Part shown: piece by piece, positions 50,196-57,548 of the stretch
Layout of the letters: every line of letters starts with the position of its first letter
How positions within the stretch are numbered: the stretch's first letter is position 1
Origin: Desulfovirgula sp.
GTDB lineage: Bacteria; Bacillota; Desulfotomaculia; Desulfotomaculales; Desulfovirgulaceae
Direction: 5' to 3'
DNA length: 57,548 bases
Assembly: GCA_020725525.1 (NCBI GenBank)
Contig: DYEX01000009.1
Span: 1 to 57,548 of the forward strand
The notes under the pieces: generated by a model
Seen by the model: only the letters and a program-made list of their open reading frames with translations
Databases searched by the model: none
What the model was told of the DNA's origin: nothing
Made by a program: the position numbers and the translations under genes

Positions 50196-50765
50196 TTGTC
50201 CTTGCACCTCAAGAGGGATAAAGGCTTAAAGGTGCGGTTACTGTTCTTCATCTTGATGTTGCTGGCCATCCTGAACATCGATCACCTGGGCCGGCTCATC
50301 TACCCCTTCCCTTACCGGGAAACGGTAATGGAGCATGCCGCCGGCTGCGGGCTGGATCCTTACCTGGTAGCGGCAGTGATCAAGACCGAAAGCAACTTTA
50401 ATCCCCGGGCCACATCCCGCCGGGGTGCCCGGGGATTGATGCAGGTAATGCCGGAAACGGGAACCTGGGCGGCTAAAGAAATGGGCCTGTCCTCCTACCA
50501 TCCGGACCTGCTGTATGATCCGGAATTCAATATTCGCATTGGCACCTGGTATTTAGCCGACCTGTACCGGACTTTTGACCGGGACACCATCCTGGCTCTG
50601 GCTGCCTATAACGGCGGTCAGGGAAACGTGCAAAAATGGCTGGAACAGCAGCACTGGACAGGCGAAAAAAGCAAACTGGACCAGGTCCCTTTTGCCGAAA
50701 CCAGGGAGTTTGTCCGTAAAGTGCTCTGGAACTACCAGGTTTACCGCTATCTTTACGGGAGGTGA
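50196..50765 (+). CDS. Lytic transglycosylase (SLT/GH23 domain)
   Basis: A 189-residue murein-cleaving enzyme. It has a basic N-terminus and one membrane helix (about 13-33), then the GH23 domain with the catalytic Glu in IKTESNFNP (about 62-70), RRGARGLMQVMPET and LALAAYNGGQGNV. The TTG start lies after GGAGTGA. Its stop overlaps the region of the next gene's ribosome-binding site, so the two are coupled. It is the last of the polA-mutM-ytaF-slt run. Confidence 0.92.
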   Translation: MSLHLKRDKGLKVRLLFFILMLLAILNIDHLGRLIYPFPYRETVMEHAAGCGLDPYLVAAVIKTESNFNPRATSRRGARGLMQVMPETGTWAAKEMGLSSYHPDLLYDPEFNIRIGTWYLADLYRTFDRDTILALAAYNGGQGNVQKWLEQQHWTGEKSKLDQVPFAETREFVRKVLWNYQVYRYLYGR

Positions 50766-50770
50766 CTGTG

Positions 50771-51769
50771 GTGAAAAACATAATCAAAGGAGCTTTTTAC
50801 GGTGCCGCAGTGGGGGATGCCCTGGGCGGCCCGGTGGAACTGATGAGTGCCGGTGAAATCCGGGAAAAATACGGCCTGCTCAAGGACATGGTCGGCGGCG
50901 GCTGGCTGAATTTAGAGCCCGGGGAATATACCGATGATACCCAGATGACCCTGGCGGTGGCCCGGGGTATTCTGGCCAACCCCGTCTCCCCCATTGAAGA
51001 AATCGGCCGCGGCTTCATCCGCTGGTACCAGTCCAACCCCAAGGACATCGGCAACACCACTTTAATGTCCTTCCGCAATTTTTTGCGCACGGGCAACTGG
51101 AAGGAAGCCTCCCGCCTTACCGCCCAGACCCTGAACAAGCTGGATTCAAACGGCGGGCTTATGCGCACCCTGCCGGTGAGCTTCGGTTACTGGCACAACC
51201 TTGCGGCCATGGCCAAATGGTCGGTGGAAATAGCCTGCATGACCCATTACAGCCAGGAGGGAGCTGCCTGCTGCCTGTTCTATAACCTGCTGATCTACCT
51301 GCTGGGCTCGCAACGCCACTTAAACCGGCGGGAAGCGGTAACCCGGGCCCTGCACCTGACGGATCAATACGCAAAGCAGGCAGGTATCCAGCCGAGCAAA
51401 TTTTTCTGGTACATTATCCGGCATATCCAAAAGGGTGCGCCGGAGGTTGTCCCCCGGGGCAGTGCCCTGGATACCCTGGCCGCAGCGCTGCAGTGCTTTT
51501 TGAATGCGGAAAGTTTTGAAGATGCCCTTATTGCGGTAGTCAACCGGGGGGATGATACAGACACCGCCGGTACGGTAACCGGCGGCCTGGCCGGGACCTA
51601 TTACGGCTTTGAGGCCATCCCCCAGAGGTGGCTCAAGGAGCTCAAAAATACCGAACCGCTGGACGAAGTGATTGAAGGATTTTATCAGCTGATCAAAAGC
51701 CGTGAGCATAACCCGGACCCCGTCGCCCCGGCAGATCATTCCCGTGCCTGGCCCACCTGCTGGAGCTGA
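50771..51769 (+). CDS. ADP-ribosylglycohydrolase family protein (DraG-like)
   Basis: A 332-residue protein of the ADP-ribosylglycohydrolase fold. Metal-binding motifs are GDALGGPVE near the start, YTDDTQMTLA (about 55-64) and GDDTDTAGTVTGGLAG (about 256-271). Family members remove ADP-ribose from proteins, nucleic acids or metabolites; the target is not known here. I prefer GTG 50771 over GTG 50762 and 50768, because GGGAGG is then 8 bases upstream. It overlaps the lytic transglycosylase end by a few bases only in the longer versions. Confidence 0.9.
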   Translation: MKNIIKGAFYGAAVGDALGGPVELMSAGEIREKYGLLKDMVGGGWLNLEPGEYTDDTQMTLAVARGILANPVSPIEEIGRGFIRWYQSNPKDIGNTTLMSFRNFLRTGNWKEASRLTAQTLNKLDSNGGLMRTLPVSFGYWHNLAAMAKWSVEIACMTHYSQEGAACCLFYNLLIYLLGSQRHLNRREAVTRALHLTDQYAKQAGIQPSKFFWYIIRHIQKGAPEVVPRGSALDTLAAALQCFLNAESFEDALIAVVNRGDDTDTAGTVTGGLAGTYYGFEAIPQRWLKELKNTEPLDEVIEGFYQLIKSREHNPDPVAPADHSRAWPTCWS

Positions 51770-51811
51770 GTGGTGGCTCTTTGAAAAACTAACGATGTGA
51801 CCGGATTAAAG

Positions 51812-52624
51812 TCAGCTCCACAGGCTCAAAGTCTCATTCATGCTCCCGCTCCGGAAACCCTGTATATCCAGCGTTACATAAGTATATCCCAGTTGCTTTA
51901 ATTTTTCACTGATTTCACCGGATCGCTGGATAATGAAGGCGAGATAATCCTTTGGCACCTCTATCCGGGCCAGGTTGCCGTGGTCCCTGACTCTCAGCTC
52001 CGGAATGCCCAGCTGCCGTAAAAACCTTTCCCCTTCTGCCACCCGCACCAGTCCTTCCCGGGTAACGGGAGTGCCGTAGGGAAACCTGGTGGCCAGGCAG
52101 GGAGAAGCCGGCTTATCGGCAGTGGGCAGCCCAAGCTGGCGGGACAGGGCTCGGATCTCCCCTTTAGTCAAACCCGCTTCCTGCAGAGGGCTGCGGACCC
52201 CCATTTCCTTTGCGGCTTTTATGCCCGGCCGGTAATCGCCCGTATCATCGGCATTCAGGCCGTCGAGCACGCAATTTAAGCCGTGGATGCGGGCCTCCTC
52301 CCATAGCCTGGCGTATACTTCTTTCTTGCAGTGGTAACACCGGTCCGGAGGGTTGGTGGCAAACACCGGGTTAACTGAACCCGCTGTTTCCATAACCAGG
52401 TGCCTGGCGCCAATTAAACGGGCCAGCGCTGTTGCCTCCTCAACCTCTTCCGCGGGGTAAATATCGGAGGTGGCCGTAACCGCCAGAACTTTTTCCCCCC
52501 CCAGGACCATATGGGCCACTTTAAGCAGTAAGGTACTGTCTACCCCCCCGGAAAAGGCCACCAGACAACCATCCAGATCCTCCAGAATCTTCTTTAGATG
52601 ATCAAATTTATTTAAGAGGCTCAT
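51812..52624 (-). CDS. larE: ATP-dependent sacrificial sulfur transferase LarE
   Basis: A PP-loop protein that adenylates the nicotinate-derived precursor and donates its own cysteine sulfur in making the nickel-pincer cofactor of lactate racemase. The PP-loop is FSGGVDST (24-31). The cysteines are C96-x2-C99 in DRCYHCKKEVY and C176 in SPCLATR; the last has the number of the sacrificial cysteine in the Lactobacillus enzyme. At 270 residues it is the normal size. I start at ATG 52624 because the GTG 9 bases upstream lies inside the GGCAGGTGA ribosome-binding site. No larA, larB or larC is in this window. Confidence 0.92.
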   Translation of the reverse strand: MSLLNKFDHLKKILEDLDGCLVAFSGGVDSTLLLKVAHMVLGGEKVLAVTATSDIYPAEEVEEATALARLIGARHLVMETAGSVNPVFATNPPDRCYHCKKEVYARLWEEARIHGLNCVLDGLNADDTGDYRPGIKAAKEMGVRSPLQEAGLTKGEIRALSRQLGLPTADKPASPCLATRFPYGTPVTREGLVRVAEGERFLRQLGIPELRVRDHGNLARIEVPKDYLAFIIQRSGEISEKLKQLGYTYVTLDIQGFRSGSMNETLSLWS

Positions 52625-52773
52625 GGTTGTCACCTGCCTTTATAGTTTTTCGCCGTAAAATGCGCACCTCCTCCGGATAAGAGAGGATCTATATTTTCTA
52701 ATGCAGGAATTTTTTGTTTTGATGTAGAAAAAAGGCCCTGTTCACTAATCTGGATTTACAGGAGTGAGATGGG

Positions 52774-53532
52774 GTGGGGTTTTTGAGCCGCAGCAAAGGA
52801 TCGATACTTCTGGTGGAAGACTCTACGTTAACCAGGTTTTATTCCAGAAGGCTTTTAGAAAACAACGGTTATGAAGTAGCAGAAGCAGCCAGCGGGGAAG
52901 AAGCTCTGGTCAAAATAAGGGAAAGGCTTGATCCATTTGATCTTGTTATTGTAGACATTAACCTGCCCGGTATCGATGGCCTGACCACTATAGAAAAAAT
53001 AAAGGCCATCCCGCATTACCGTTACGTTCCGGTGATGATCTTGACTGTTGAAGCAAAGATATCCACGGTTAAGCAGGCCATCCAGGTGGGTGCCATCGAA
53101 TACCTTTGCAAGCCTTTCAGCTCCGAACAATTACTGCAGCGGGTAGAAAGGCTTATTGGACGCAGCGAAGACCCCCGCGAAATTTTAGAAAGGATGCTTA
53201 GATTAGAAATTAACCGCGCCAAGAGAGGAAATTCAAAATTTTCCCTGGTGCTGGCACAGAGAACAGCAGCCGGCAGGTTCAACACAGCAAGTGTAAAGAG
53301 GCTTTTGCAGAAAAAGCTGCGTGAAATTGACGAGGTACTGATGCTTGATGATGACCTCCTGGCGCTGGTACTTCCTTTTACAGATAAGGAAGGAGCAGCC
53401 ACAGTAATAAAAAAGCTGCAGGAGTGGATGGCTGAAAAAGGGTGGCGCTTTGGCCTGGCGGTTTACCCGGAAAACGGCGGGAATGGCAAAGAATTGTTCG
53501 GGTACGCCCAAACCGCGATTTCAGAAAACTGA
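52774..53532 (+). CDS. Response regulator with degenerate GGDEF-like output domain
   Basis: A 252-residue two-component protein. The receiver (about 10-130) has all the expected residues: ED at the N-terminus, the phosphoacceptor Asp in VIVDINLPG, Thr in ILTVE and Lys in CKPF. The C-terminal half (about 150-250) has the shape of a GGDEF domain (VLMLDDDLLALVLPFTDKEGA and GLAVYPENGGNGKELFGYAQ) but the GGDEF signature is replaced by LDDDL, so no cyclase activity is expected. The GTG start has AGGAGTGA upstream. No histidine kinase is adjacent. Confidence 0.85.
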   Translation: MGFLSRSKGSILLVEDSTLTRFYSRRLLENNGYEVAEAASGEEALVKIRERLDPFDLVIVDINLPGIDGLTTIEKIKAIPHYRYVPVMILTVEAKISTVKQAIQVGAIEYLCKPFSSEQLLQRVERLIGRSEDPREILERMLRLEINRAKRGNSKFSLVLAQRTAAGRFNTASVKRLLQKKLREIDEVLMLDDDLLALVLPFTDKEGAATVIKKLQEWMAEKGWRFGLAVYPENGGNGKELFGYAQTAISEN

Positions 53533-53673
53533 AATCCGGTGAAGGCACTTGCCCCAACCGGACCGCTTTCCTGAAGCAGACAAAAATCACGTACCGGGAT
53601 TTCTGGCCGGGCACGCCCCGGGCACTCCTGCAGCTATTGCCCGGTTGCCGCTTGTTCCCTCGATTTTTCATAA

Positions 53674-55833
53674 TCAGCGAAGGAGGCAACGCCCGCCGGC
53701 AGAAACAGCGGAGTAGCTATCCCCCCTCCCGGCAATATCTTCCATTTCACTCCCTGGAATCTGGAGGAAAGCCTCCACCACGCGCGGGTCAAACTGCCGG
53801 CCCGCCCACCGCCGCAGTTCCTCCCGCGCCTGCCGGGGAGTAAGGGCCTGCCGGTAGGGCCTGGCGGACGTCATGGCATCGTAAGCATCGGCCACACGGA
53901 TAATGCGCGCCAGGAGAGGAATCTTTTCTCCCGCCAGACCGGCGGGATAACCACCGCCGTCATAGTTCTCGTGGTGGTGCCGTACGGCCGCAATGACCGC
54001 CGCCGGGAATCTGGCCGGTTCCAGGATCCTGGCCCCCACCTCGGGGTGGCTCTGCATCTCCTTTCTTTCTTCCGCAGTGAGGGGTCCCGGCTTGAGCAGG
54101 ATGTCTTCCCGCACGCCGATCTTGCCCAGATCATGTAAAAGCCCGGCCAGGTAAACCTGTTCCTGTTCTCCGGCATCAAGTCCCAGCACGCGGGCACATG
54201 CCCGCGCCCAGTTCGCCACCCGCACGGAATGACCTTTTGTGTAAACGTCCCTGGCCTCCAGTGCCGCCGCCAGCGCCTGTACGGCGCTCGAATAATGCTC
54301 CCGCAGCGACGAGTAGAGACGGGCGTTCTCCAGCGCCAGCCCGGTCTGGCCCGCAATGGTCGCCAGGTAACTGACTTCATCTTCACTCCAGCGCCGCGGT
54401 ACGGGGGAGTAAACCTTCAACGTGCCCAGGACCCTTCCACCCACCTTCACCGGCACCACGGCCACGGCCCGCATCTCAGCCGCGTAGTAGGGCAGGTGCG
54501 TGCCGGGTCCGCTGGCGGCCAGATCTTCCACTACGACGGGTTTTCCCGTCTGGAGCACCCTGCCCAGCAGGGTACCGTCCGGCCGGATACGGCCTGCCCT
54601 GGCCTGCAGCTCCGCGCTCATGCCCAGACCGGCCTTCAGCACCAGTTCGCCCGTCTCCTCGTCAAGCAACCGCAACGTACACCATTGTGCCCCCAGCACG
54701 TCCCTTACATTCTCCAGAGCCGACTGGAGTACCAGATCCACATCGAGGCTGCTCGATACCACCTGACCCACTTCGATTAACCGTTCCAGCATGGTCGCCC
54801 TGGCCTGCAGCTGGCGGAACAGGCGGGCGTTTTCCAGCGCCAGCCCCAGGCTGGTGCCCAGGGTAGTTAGAAAAACAGTCTCATCTTCAGTGAAATGCGC
54901 ACCTTCCGGCCTGCCCGCTATGGTCAGTACGCCCGTTACCTTACCCCCAACCGTAAGGGGTATGGCTACTGCCGGCCGCTTCTCTTCAGGCGTGCTGCCT
55001 TCGGGACGGCTGTCAAAGTGTGCGGCGCGGGCCTCCCGTTCAACGGCGGCGACTATTTCGCCTGCAGGCACGACCCGGAACTCGTTGCAGGACTCCAGGG
55101 TAGCCGCCGTTTCGCTTTCCGTGACCCCCGGCATCACCTCATTCAACATTACCACCGACCCGCTGGTGGCCCCGGTCAACCCCAGCACGGCTTCCAGGGC
55201 CTGCTGCGCCACTTCGGTCACCTGGATACTGCTGGTAACCGTCCGGGTGAATTCAAAGAGAGTGGTAAGCTCGTCCACCTTCCTCTGAAGCTCCTGCCTG
55301 GCGTGCAGCAGCCGGGCCACGGTGCCCGTTACTGCCTGTGCCACCTTCATGGCTACCCGGAGCCGTTCTTCCGTCCAGATGGGTATTGCTCCGGCCGCCG
55401 CCTGGAGTTCTCCCGGGTCAAGGCCCGTTTCCCGGGCCAGCCGCACCACCGCCTCCTCCGCCGGCGGCCGCAGGGCCACGTTGCCGCCCAGCATTACAGC
55501 CACGATTTCTCCGGCCACCTGCAGGGGAACTGCCAGATGCACCAGCCCGGCATGGCAGGTGCGGATGACTTCCTTCCCCCCAGCCACAGCAATCCTGACA
55601 GAGCTTACACGCGAATCCGCACATCTGGCCCGTCCTTCCGGGCTGGTGTTGAGCAGGGTGCAGAAAGCACACGGATTGGAAGGTTCGGTCAGCAGACGCC
55701 CGTCCGGATATGTGACCATTGTCGCCAGCCCCAGAGCCAGGCTCATACTTTCTTGAAGCTCCTGCAGACCGGTTTGCTTTAGCTCTTCATAGTACGGCAC
55801 CAGTTTTTCTTTATCCATAGATAGTGGGCCCAT
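53674..55833 (-). CDS. PocR-GAF-GAF-HD-GYP signalling protein
   Basis: A 719-residue sensor-effector. The N-terminal ~170 residues resemble the PocR sensory domain, with cysteines in CAFC and CADS and a TCHAGLVHLAVPL stretch. Two GAF domains follow (about 190-345 and 365-510). The C-terminal HD-GYP domain (about 530-700) has HDLGKIG, HHHENYDGGGYP and RIIRVADAYDAMT, so cyclic-di-GMP hydrolysis is likely. I start at ATG 55833, which is close behind GGGGGAGG; the frame extends 18 codons further. There is no membrane segment, so it is cytosolic. Confidence 0.88.
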   Translation of the reverse strand: MGPLSMDKEKLVPYYEELKQTGLQELQESMSLALGLATMVTYPDGRLLTEPSNPCAFCTLLNTSPEGRARCADSRVSSVRIAVAGGKEVIRTCHAGLVHLAVPLQVAGEIVAVMLGGNVALRPPAEEAVVRLARETGLDPGELQAAAGAIPIWTEERLRVAMKVAQAVTGTVARLLHARQELQRKVDELTTLFEFTRTVTSSIQVTEVAQQALEAVLGLTGATSGSVVMLNEVMPGVTESETAATLESCNEFRVVPAGEIVAAVEREARAAHFDSRPEGSTPEEKRPAVAIPLTVGGKVTGVLTIAGRPEGAHFTEDETVFLTTLGTSLGLALENARLFRQLQARATMLERLIEVGQVVSSSLDVDLVLQSALENVRDVLGAQWCTLRLLDEETGELVLKAGLGMSAELQARAGRIRPDGTLLGRVLQTGKPVVVEDLAASGPGTHLPYYAAEMRAVAVVPVKVGGRVLGTLKVYSPVPRRWSEDEVSYLATIAGQTGLALENARLYSSLREHYSSAVQALAAALEARDVYTKGHSVRVANWARACARVLGLDAGEQEQVYLAGLLHDLGKIGVREDILLKPGPLTAEERKEMQSHPEVGARILEPARFPAAVIAAVRHHHENYDGGGYPAGLAGEKIPLLARIIRVADAYDAMTSARPYRQALTPRQAREELRRWAGRQFDPRVVEAFLQIPGSEMEDIAGRGDSYSAVSAGGRCLLR

Positions 55834-55994
55834 ACACCTCCCCCTTTTTGGTAATTGCCCGAACACTGCTGTGCACACTATACTCATCCTACAGCATTAC
55901 GTTGCAAAAAGCAAGCCATGGAACTAGGACGTGGCATCCGGCCTGAACCAGAAGCGCCGCTGATGACAGGGGTGGCACAAAAAAAAAGAGGTAG

Positions 55995-56756
55995 TTAGAT
56001 ACCCAAAAACTCCTCGGCGTTATATCTGGCGATACGGGCAATGATCTCAGGAGAACCCCCATTCAGTTCCAGGTACCGCACGGTTCGGGGAACGCTCAGG
56101 GGATCACATGGTTTGAGATTGCTGTAATCGCTGTTCAGGACTCCCCTCCGGAAGCGTTCCAGGTGATTCAGCAAAAGATGCGGTGTAAGTCCGTCCTGGC
56201 GGATGGTAAGTCCGGGAATGGCCCCAAAGTCATCGATTAAATCAATAATGTCCAGACCGGCGTGATCGATTATCATTTTCCCGGGTTCCATCCCTATGGC
56301 GGCGGCTATCTCAATTGTTTTGCCGGTAATTTCCGTCCTGCGCTGGGGCGGGATATGGATAATCACCGTAGCCCCGCATTCTTTGGCCACTTTCAGTTGC
56401 TCCCGGAGGACATCCTGTTCACGCCTGTTTCCCTCATGCAGGCCGATTTCGCCCAAACCGATAACGTCTTTCATCTCGAGGTAGGACGGCAGGGCGTCAA
56501 TTACCCGCGGCCAGTCTTCCGGCGTACCCATGGGGTGGATGCCGACGGCGACAAAAAGTTTTATGCCGTTCTGGCTGGCATTGCTCACGGACAAGGTGAG
56601 CATCTGATGGAAGTGATCAAAGAGCGTTTCCGCATGTTTCGCCCCGAAAAATAAGGAGCAGCCGATCATCTTCCTTACTCCGGCCAGGGACATGCTCTCG
56701 AGCCCTTCAAACGGCAACAATGAAACATGTACATGAGAATCCACAATCCCTTCCAC
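55995..56756 (-). CDS. TatD-related amidohydrolase
   Basis: A metal-dependent hydrolase of the amidohydrolase/TatD type, 253 residues. Metal ligands are visible in order: VDSHVHV (HxH), GLGEIGLHEG (Glu), VIIHIPP (His), IDHAGLD (His) and LNSDYSNLK (Asp). Substrate is unknown; TatD proteins are nucleases, other relatives hydrolyse amides or lactones. I use GTG 56756, with AAAGGG 9 bases upstream, because conserved sequence begins right after it; the frame is open to 56834. It is transcribed alone. Confidence 0.8.
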   Translation of the reverse strand: MEGIVDSHVHVSLLPFEGLESMSLAGVRKMIGCSLFFGAKHAETLFDHFHQMLTLSVSNASQNGIKLFVAVGIHPMGTPEDWPRVIDALPSYLEMKDVIGLGEIGLHEGNRREQDVLREQLKVAKECGATVIIHIPPQRRTEITGKTIEIAAAIGMEPGKMIIDHAGLDIIDLIDDFGAIPGLTIRQDGLTPHLLLNHLERFRRGVLNSDYSNLKPCDPLSVPRTVRYLELNGGSPEIIARIARYNAEEFLGI

Positions 56757-56997
56757 GTTCTTCAACCCTTTCTGATCATGTTGTATTTCAAGATTCCCAG
56801 TATAAAAATACCGTTTATGCGCATAACTGTACAATTGTTATTCTTAATAAGCACGCTAATGTCAGCTTATGGTATCAGCAGGTTGAATCCAGCAAACCAA
56901 ACAATGAGGGCAGCCATTACATACTTTTTTTGCGGGACACGGCTTTAGCTCCTTTTCCAAAACGCGCCAACCCCGCGCAGGACTACGTACCAGACTC

Positions 56998-57032
56998 TTT
57001 TGGGTTTATTTTTGGGTTTATTTTTGGGTTTA
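56998..57032 (+). repeat. 12-bp tandem repeat (three copies)
   Basis: TTTTTGGGTTTA is repeated three times in tandem, the first copy missing one T. It lies between the TatD-like gene and the tRNA terminator and has no gene of its own. Confidence 0.85.
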
Positions 57033-57042
57033 TAAACGAGGT

Positions 57043-57080
57043 TAAAACAAAATGCTTCCAGGGGAAAATCCCTGAAAGCC
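57043..57080 (-). terminator. Terminator of the tRNA-Lys/tRNA-Leu transcript
   Basis: Minus-strand GCTTTCAGGG and CCCTGGAAGC pair (one T-G pair) around a short loop and are followed by ATTTTGTTTT. Confidence 0.88.
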
Positions 57081-57097
57081 TTTATTTACCAGGTGTT

Positions 57098-57181
57098 TGG
57101 TGCGGGCGGGGAGACTTGAACTCCCACGGGTCGCCCCACCGGATCCTAAGTCCGGCGCGTCTGCCATTCCGCCACGCCCGC
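57098..57181 (-). tRNA. tRNA-Leu(TAG)
   Basis: Acceptor GCGGGCG/CGCCCGC, anticodon arm CCGGA-CTTAGGA-TCCGG giving anticodon TAG, a long variable arm (TGGGGCGACCC), and T arm with GTTCAAGTC. The CCA end is encoded. The long variable arm confirms a type II tRNA. Confidence 0.97.
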
Positions 57182-57189
57182 ATAAAAAC

Positions 57190-57265
57190 TGGTGAGCCAT
57201 GGAGGACTCGAACCTCCGACTCCCTGATTAAAAGTCAGGTGCTCTACCAGCTGAGCTAATGGCCC
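57190..57265 (-). tRNA. tRNA-Lys(TTT)
   Basis: Acceptor GGGCCAT/ATGGCTC (one G-U pair), anticodon arm CCTGA-CTTTTAA-TCAGG giving anticodon TTT, T arm GGAGG-TTCGAGT-CCTCC, and an encoded CCA end. It lies 8 bp upstream of tRNA-Leu on the same transcript. Confidence 0.97.
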
Positions 57266-57360
57266 ACATTTTTCGCGGCTTTTAGGACTTTTTAGGAATC
57301 ATTACTGCTGATTTTTAGGTTATCAGCACCGGACTACCCACCCTGTAACCATATACTTTT

Positions 57361-57389
57361 ATTTTAGTCAGGTGTTGCTGCCCTGTCAA
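57361..57389 (-). promoter_or_regulatory. Promoter of the tRNA-Lys/tRNA-Leu operon
   Basis: Minus-strand TTGACA (57384-57389) and TAAAAT (57361-57366) with 17 bp between, identical in hexamers and spacing to the rrn promoter at 167-195. The predicted start is about 85-90 nt before tRNA-Lys. Confidence 0.92.
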
Positions 57390-57460
57390 GTAGCGCAACG
57401 GACTACCTGTGATCCGTCTGTGATATTGTCAGGGTAAAATCCGTCAGTGAAAATGTCAGT

Positions 57461-57548
57461 ATGAAGGAGATGGTTACCCTGTCACAGACGGAACTGAAGC
57501 GGATGCTGGTTTTGCAGCGGGTTTTGGAAGGTCAGATCTCAACCTTTG
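57461..57548 (+). mobile_element. 5' end of an insertion-sequence transposase gene (runs off right edge)
   Basis: The frame begins MKEMVTLSQTELKRMLVLQRV, which resembles the N-terminus of ISNCY/IS1202-type transposases (pattern M-x-T-L-S-Q-x-E-L-x-R, then a helix-turn-helix). Only 29 codons are inside the window. ATG 57461 and ATG 57470 are both possible starts. Just upstream, GTCAGGGTAAAAT (57428 on) and GTCAGTGAAAAT (57443 on) are near-direct repeats that could belong to the element's left end, so the boundary probably lies between 57390 and 57430. Confidence 0.65.

Noticed and set aside
54895-55782. 295-codon plus-strand frame inside the HD-GYP gene
   Set aside because: It is the antisense shadow of a clear PocR-GAF-GAF-HD-GYP coding sequence in GC-rich DNA.
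56998-57032. TTTGGGTTTA repeats as a CRISPR or telomere-like array
   Set aside because: Only three 12-bp units with no spacers; a simple tandem repeat. No CRISPR array or cas gene was seen anywhere in the window.

Overview
The window reads as a chromosomal segment of a moderately GC-rich, endospore-forming, low-branching Firmicute, most like the Desulfotomaculum/Desulfofundulus/Pelotomaculum (Peptococcaceae) group. The reasons are the sporulation genes yunB, ytxC and ytaF, T-box leaders before pheST and thrS, an infC-rpmI-rplT operon with an L20-type leader, many TTG and GTG starts behind strong Shine-Dalgarno sequences, and tRNA genes that encode CCA. The assignment to a group is an inference from gene content; no rRNA is long enough here to settle it.

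Layout. Positions 1-470 hold the first bases of a 16S rRNA gene on the minus strand with its promoter region. 472-11144 is housekeeping: yunB, tyrS, a class A PBP, mutS2, a U32 peptidase-family gene and a NIF3-like gene. 11588-20703 is an accessory catabolic locus: a minus-strand operon (NCS1 permease, DUF917 protein, HyuA-type hydantoinase/oxoprolinase subunit, Asp/Glu/hydantoin racemase) lies back to back with a plus-strand operon (sigma-54 activator, a second DUF917 protein, a second HyuA-like protein that has lost its ATP-binding motifs). A good -24/-12 sigma-54 promoter sits before the permease. This locus is the most unusual thing in the window.

20778-35917 is again core: a 3-methyladenine glycosylase, PolX, zapA, pheST with a T-box-like leader, a TrmH-type methyltransferase, the ktrAB potassium system, rplT-rpmI-infC, thrS with a canonical T-box, a DUF445 protein and ytxC. 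36073-40075 has a YkvI-like transporter, a Dam-type methyltransferase with a tiny RHH-like ORF behind it, and a zinc-ribbon DUF3352 protein. tRNA-Val(GAC) follows, then dacF, dedA, a SEC-C protein, an S41 protease, and the plus-strand run polA-mutM-ytaF-lytic transglycosylase-ADP-ribosylglycohydrolase. The right part carries larE, a response regulator with a decayed GGDEF-like domain, a PocR-GAF-GAF-HD-GYP protein, a TatD-like hydrolase, the tRNA-Leu/tRNA-Lys pair, and the first codons of an insertion-sequence transposase running off the end.

How parts work together. Several clusters are classical: the repair genes mutM and polA, translation genes with their own RNA sensors, and K+ uptake. 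The hydantoin-type locus appears to be a self-contained uptake, ring-opening or ring-racemising and regulation module, with the diverged second DUF917/HyuA pair tied to the regulator rather than to the transporter.
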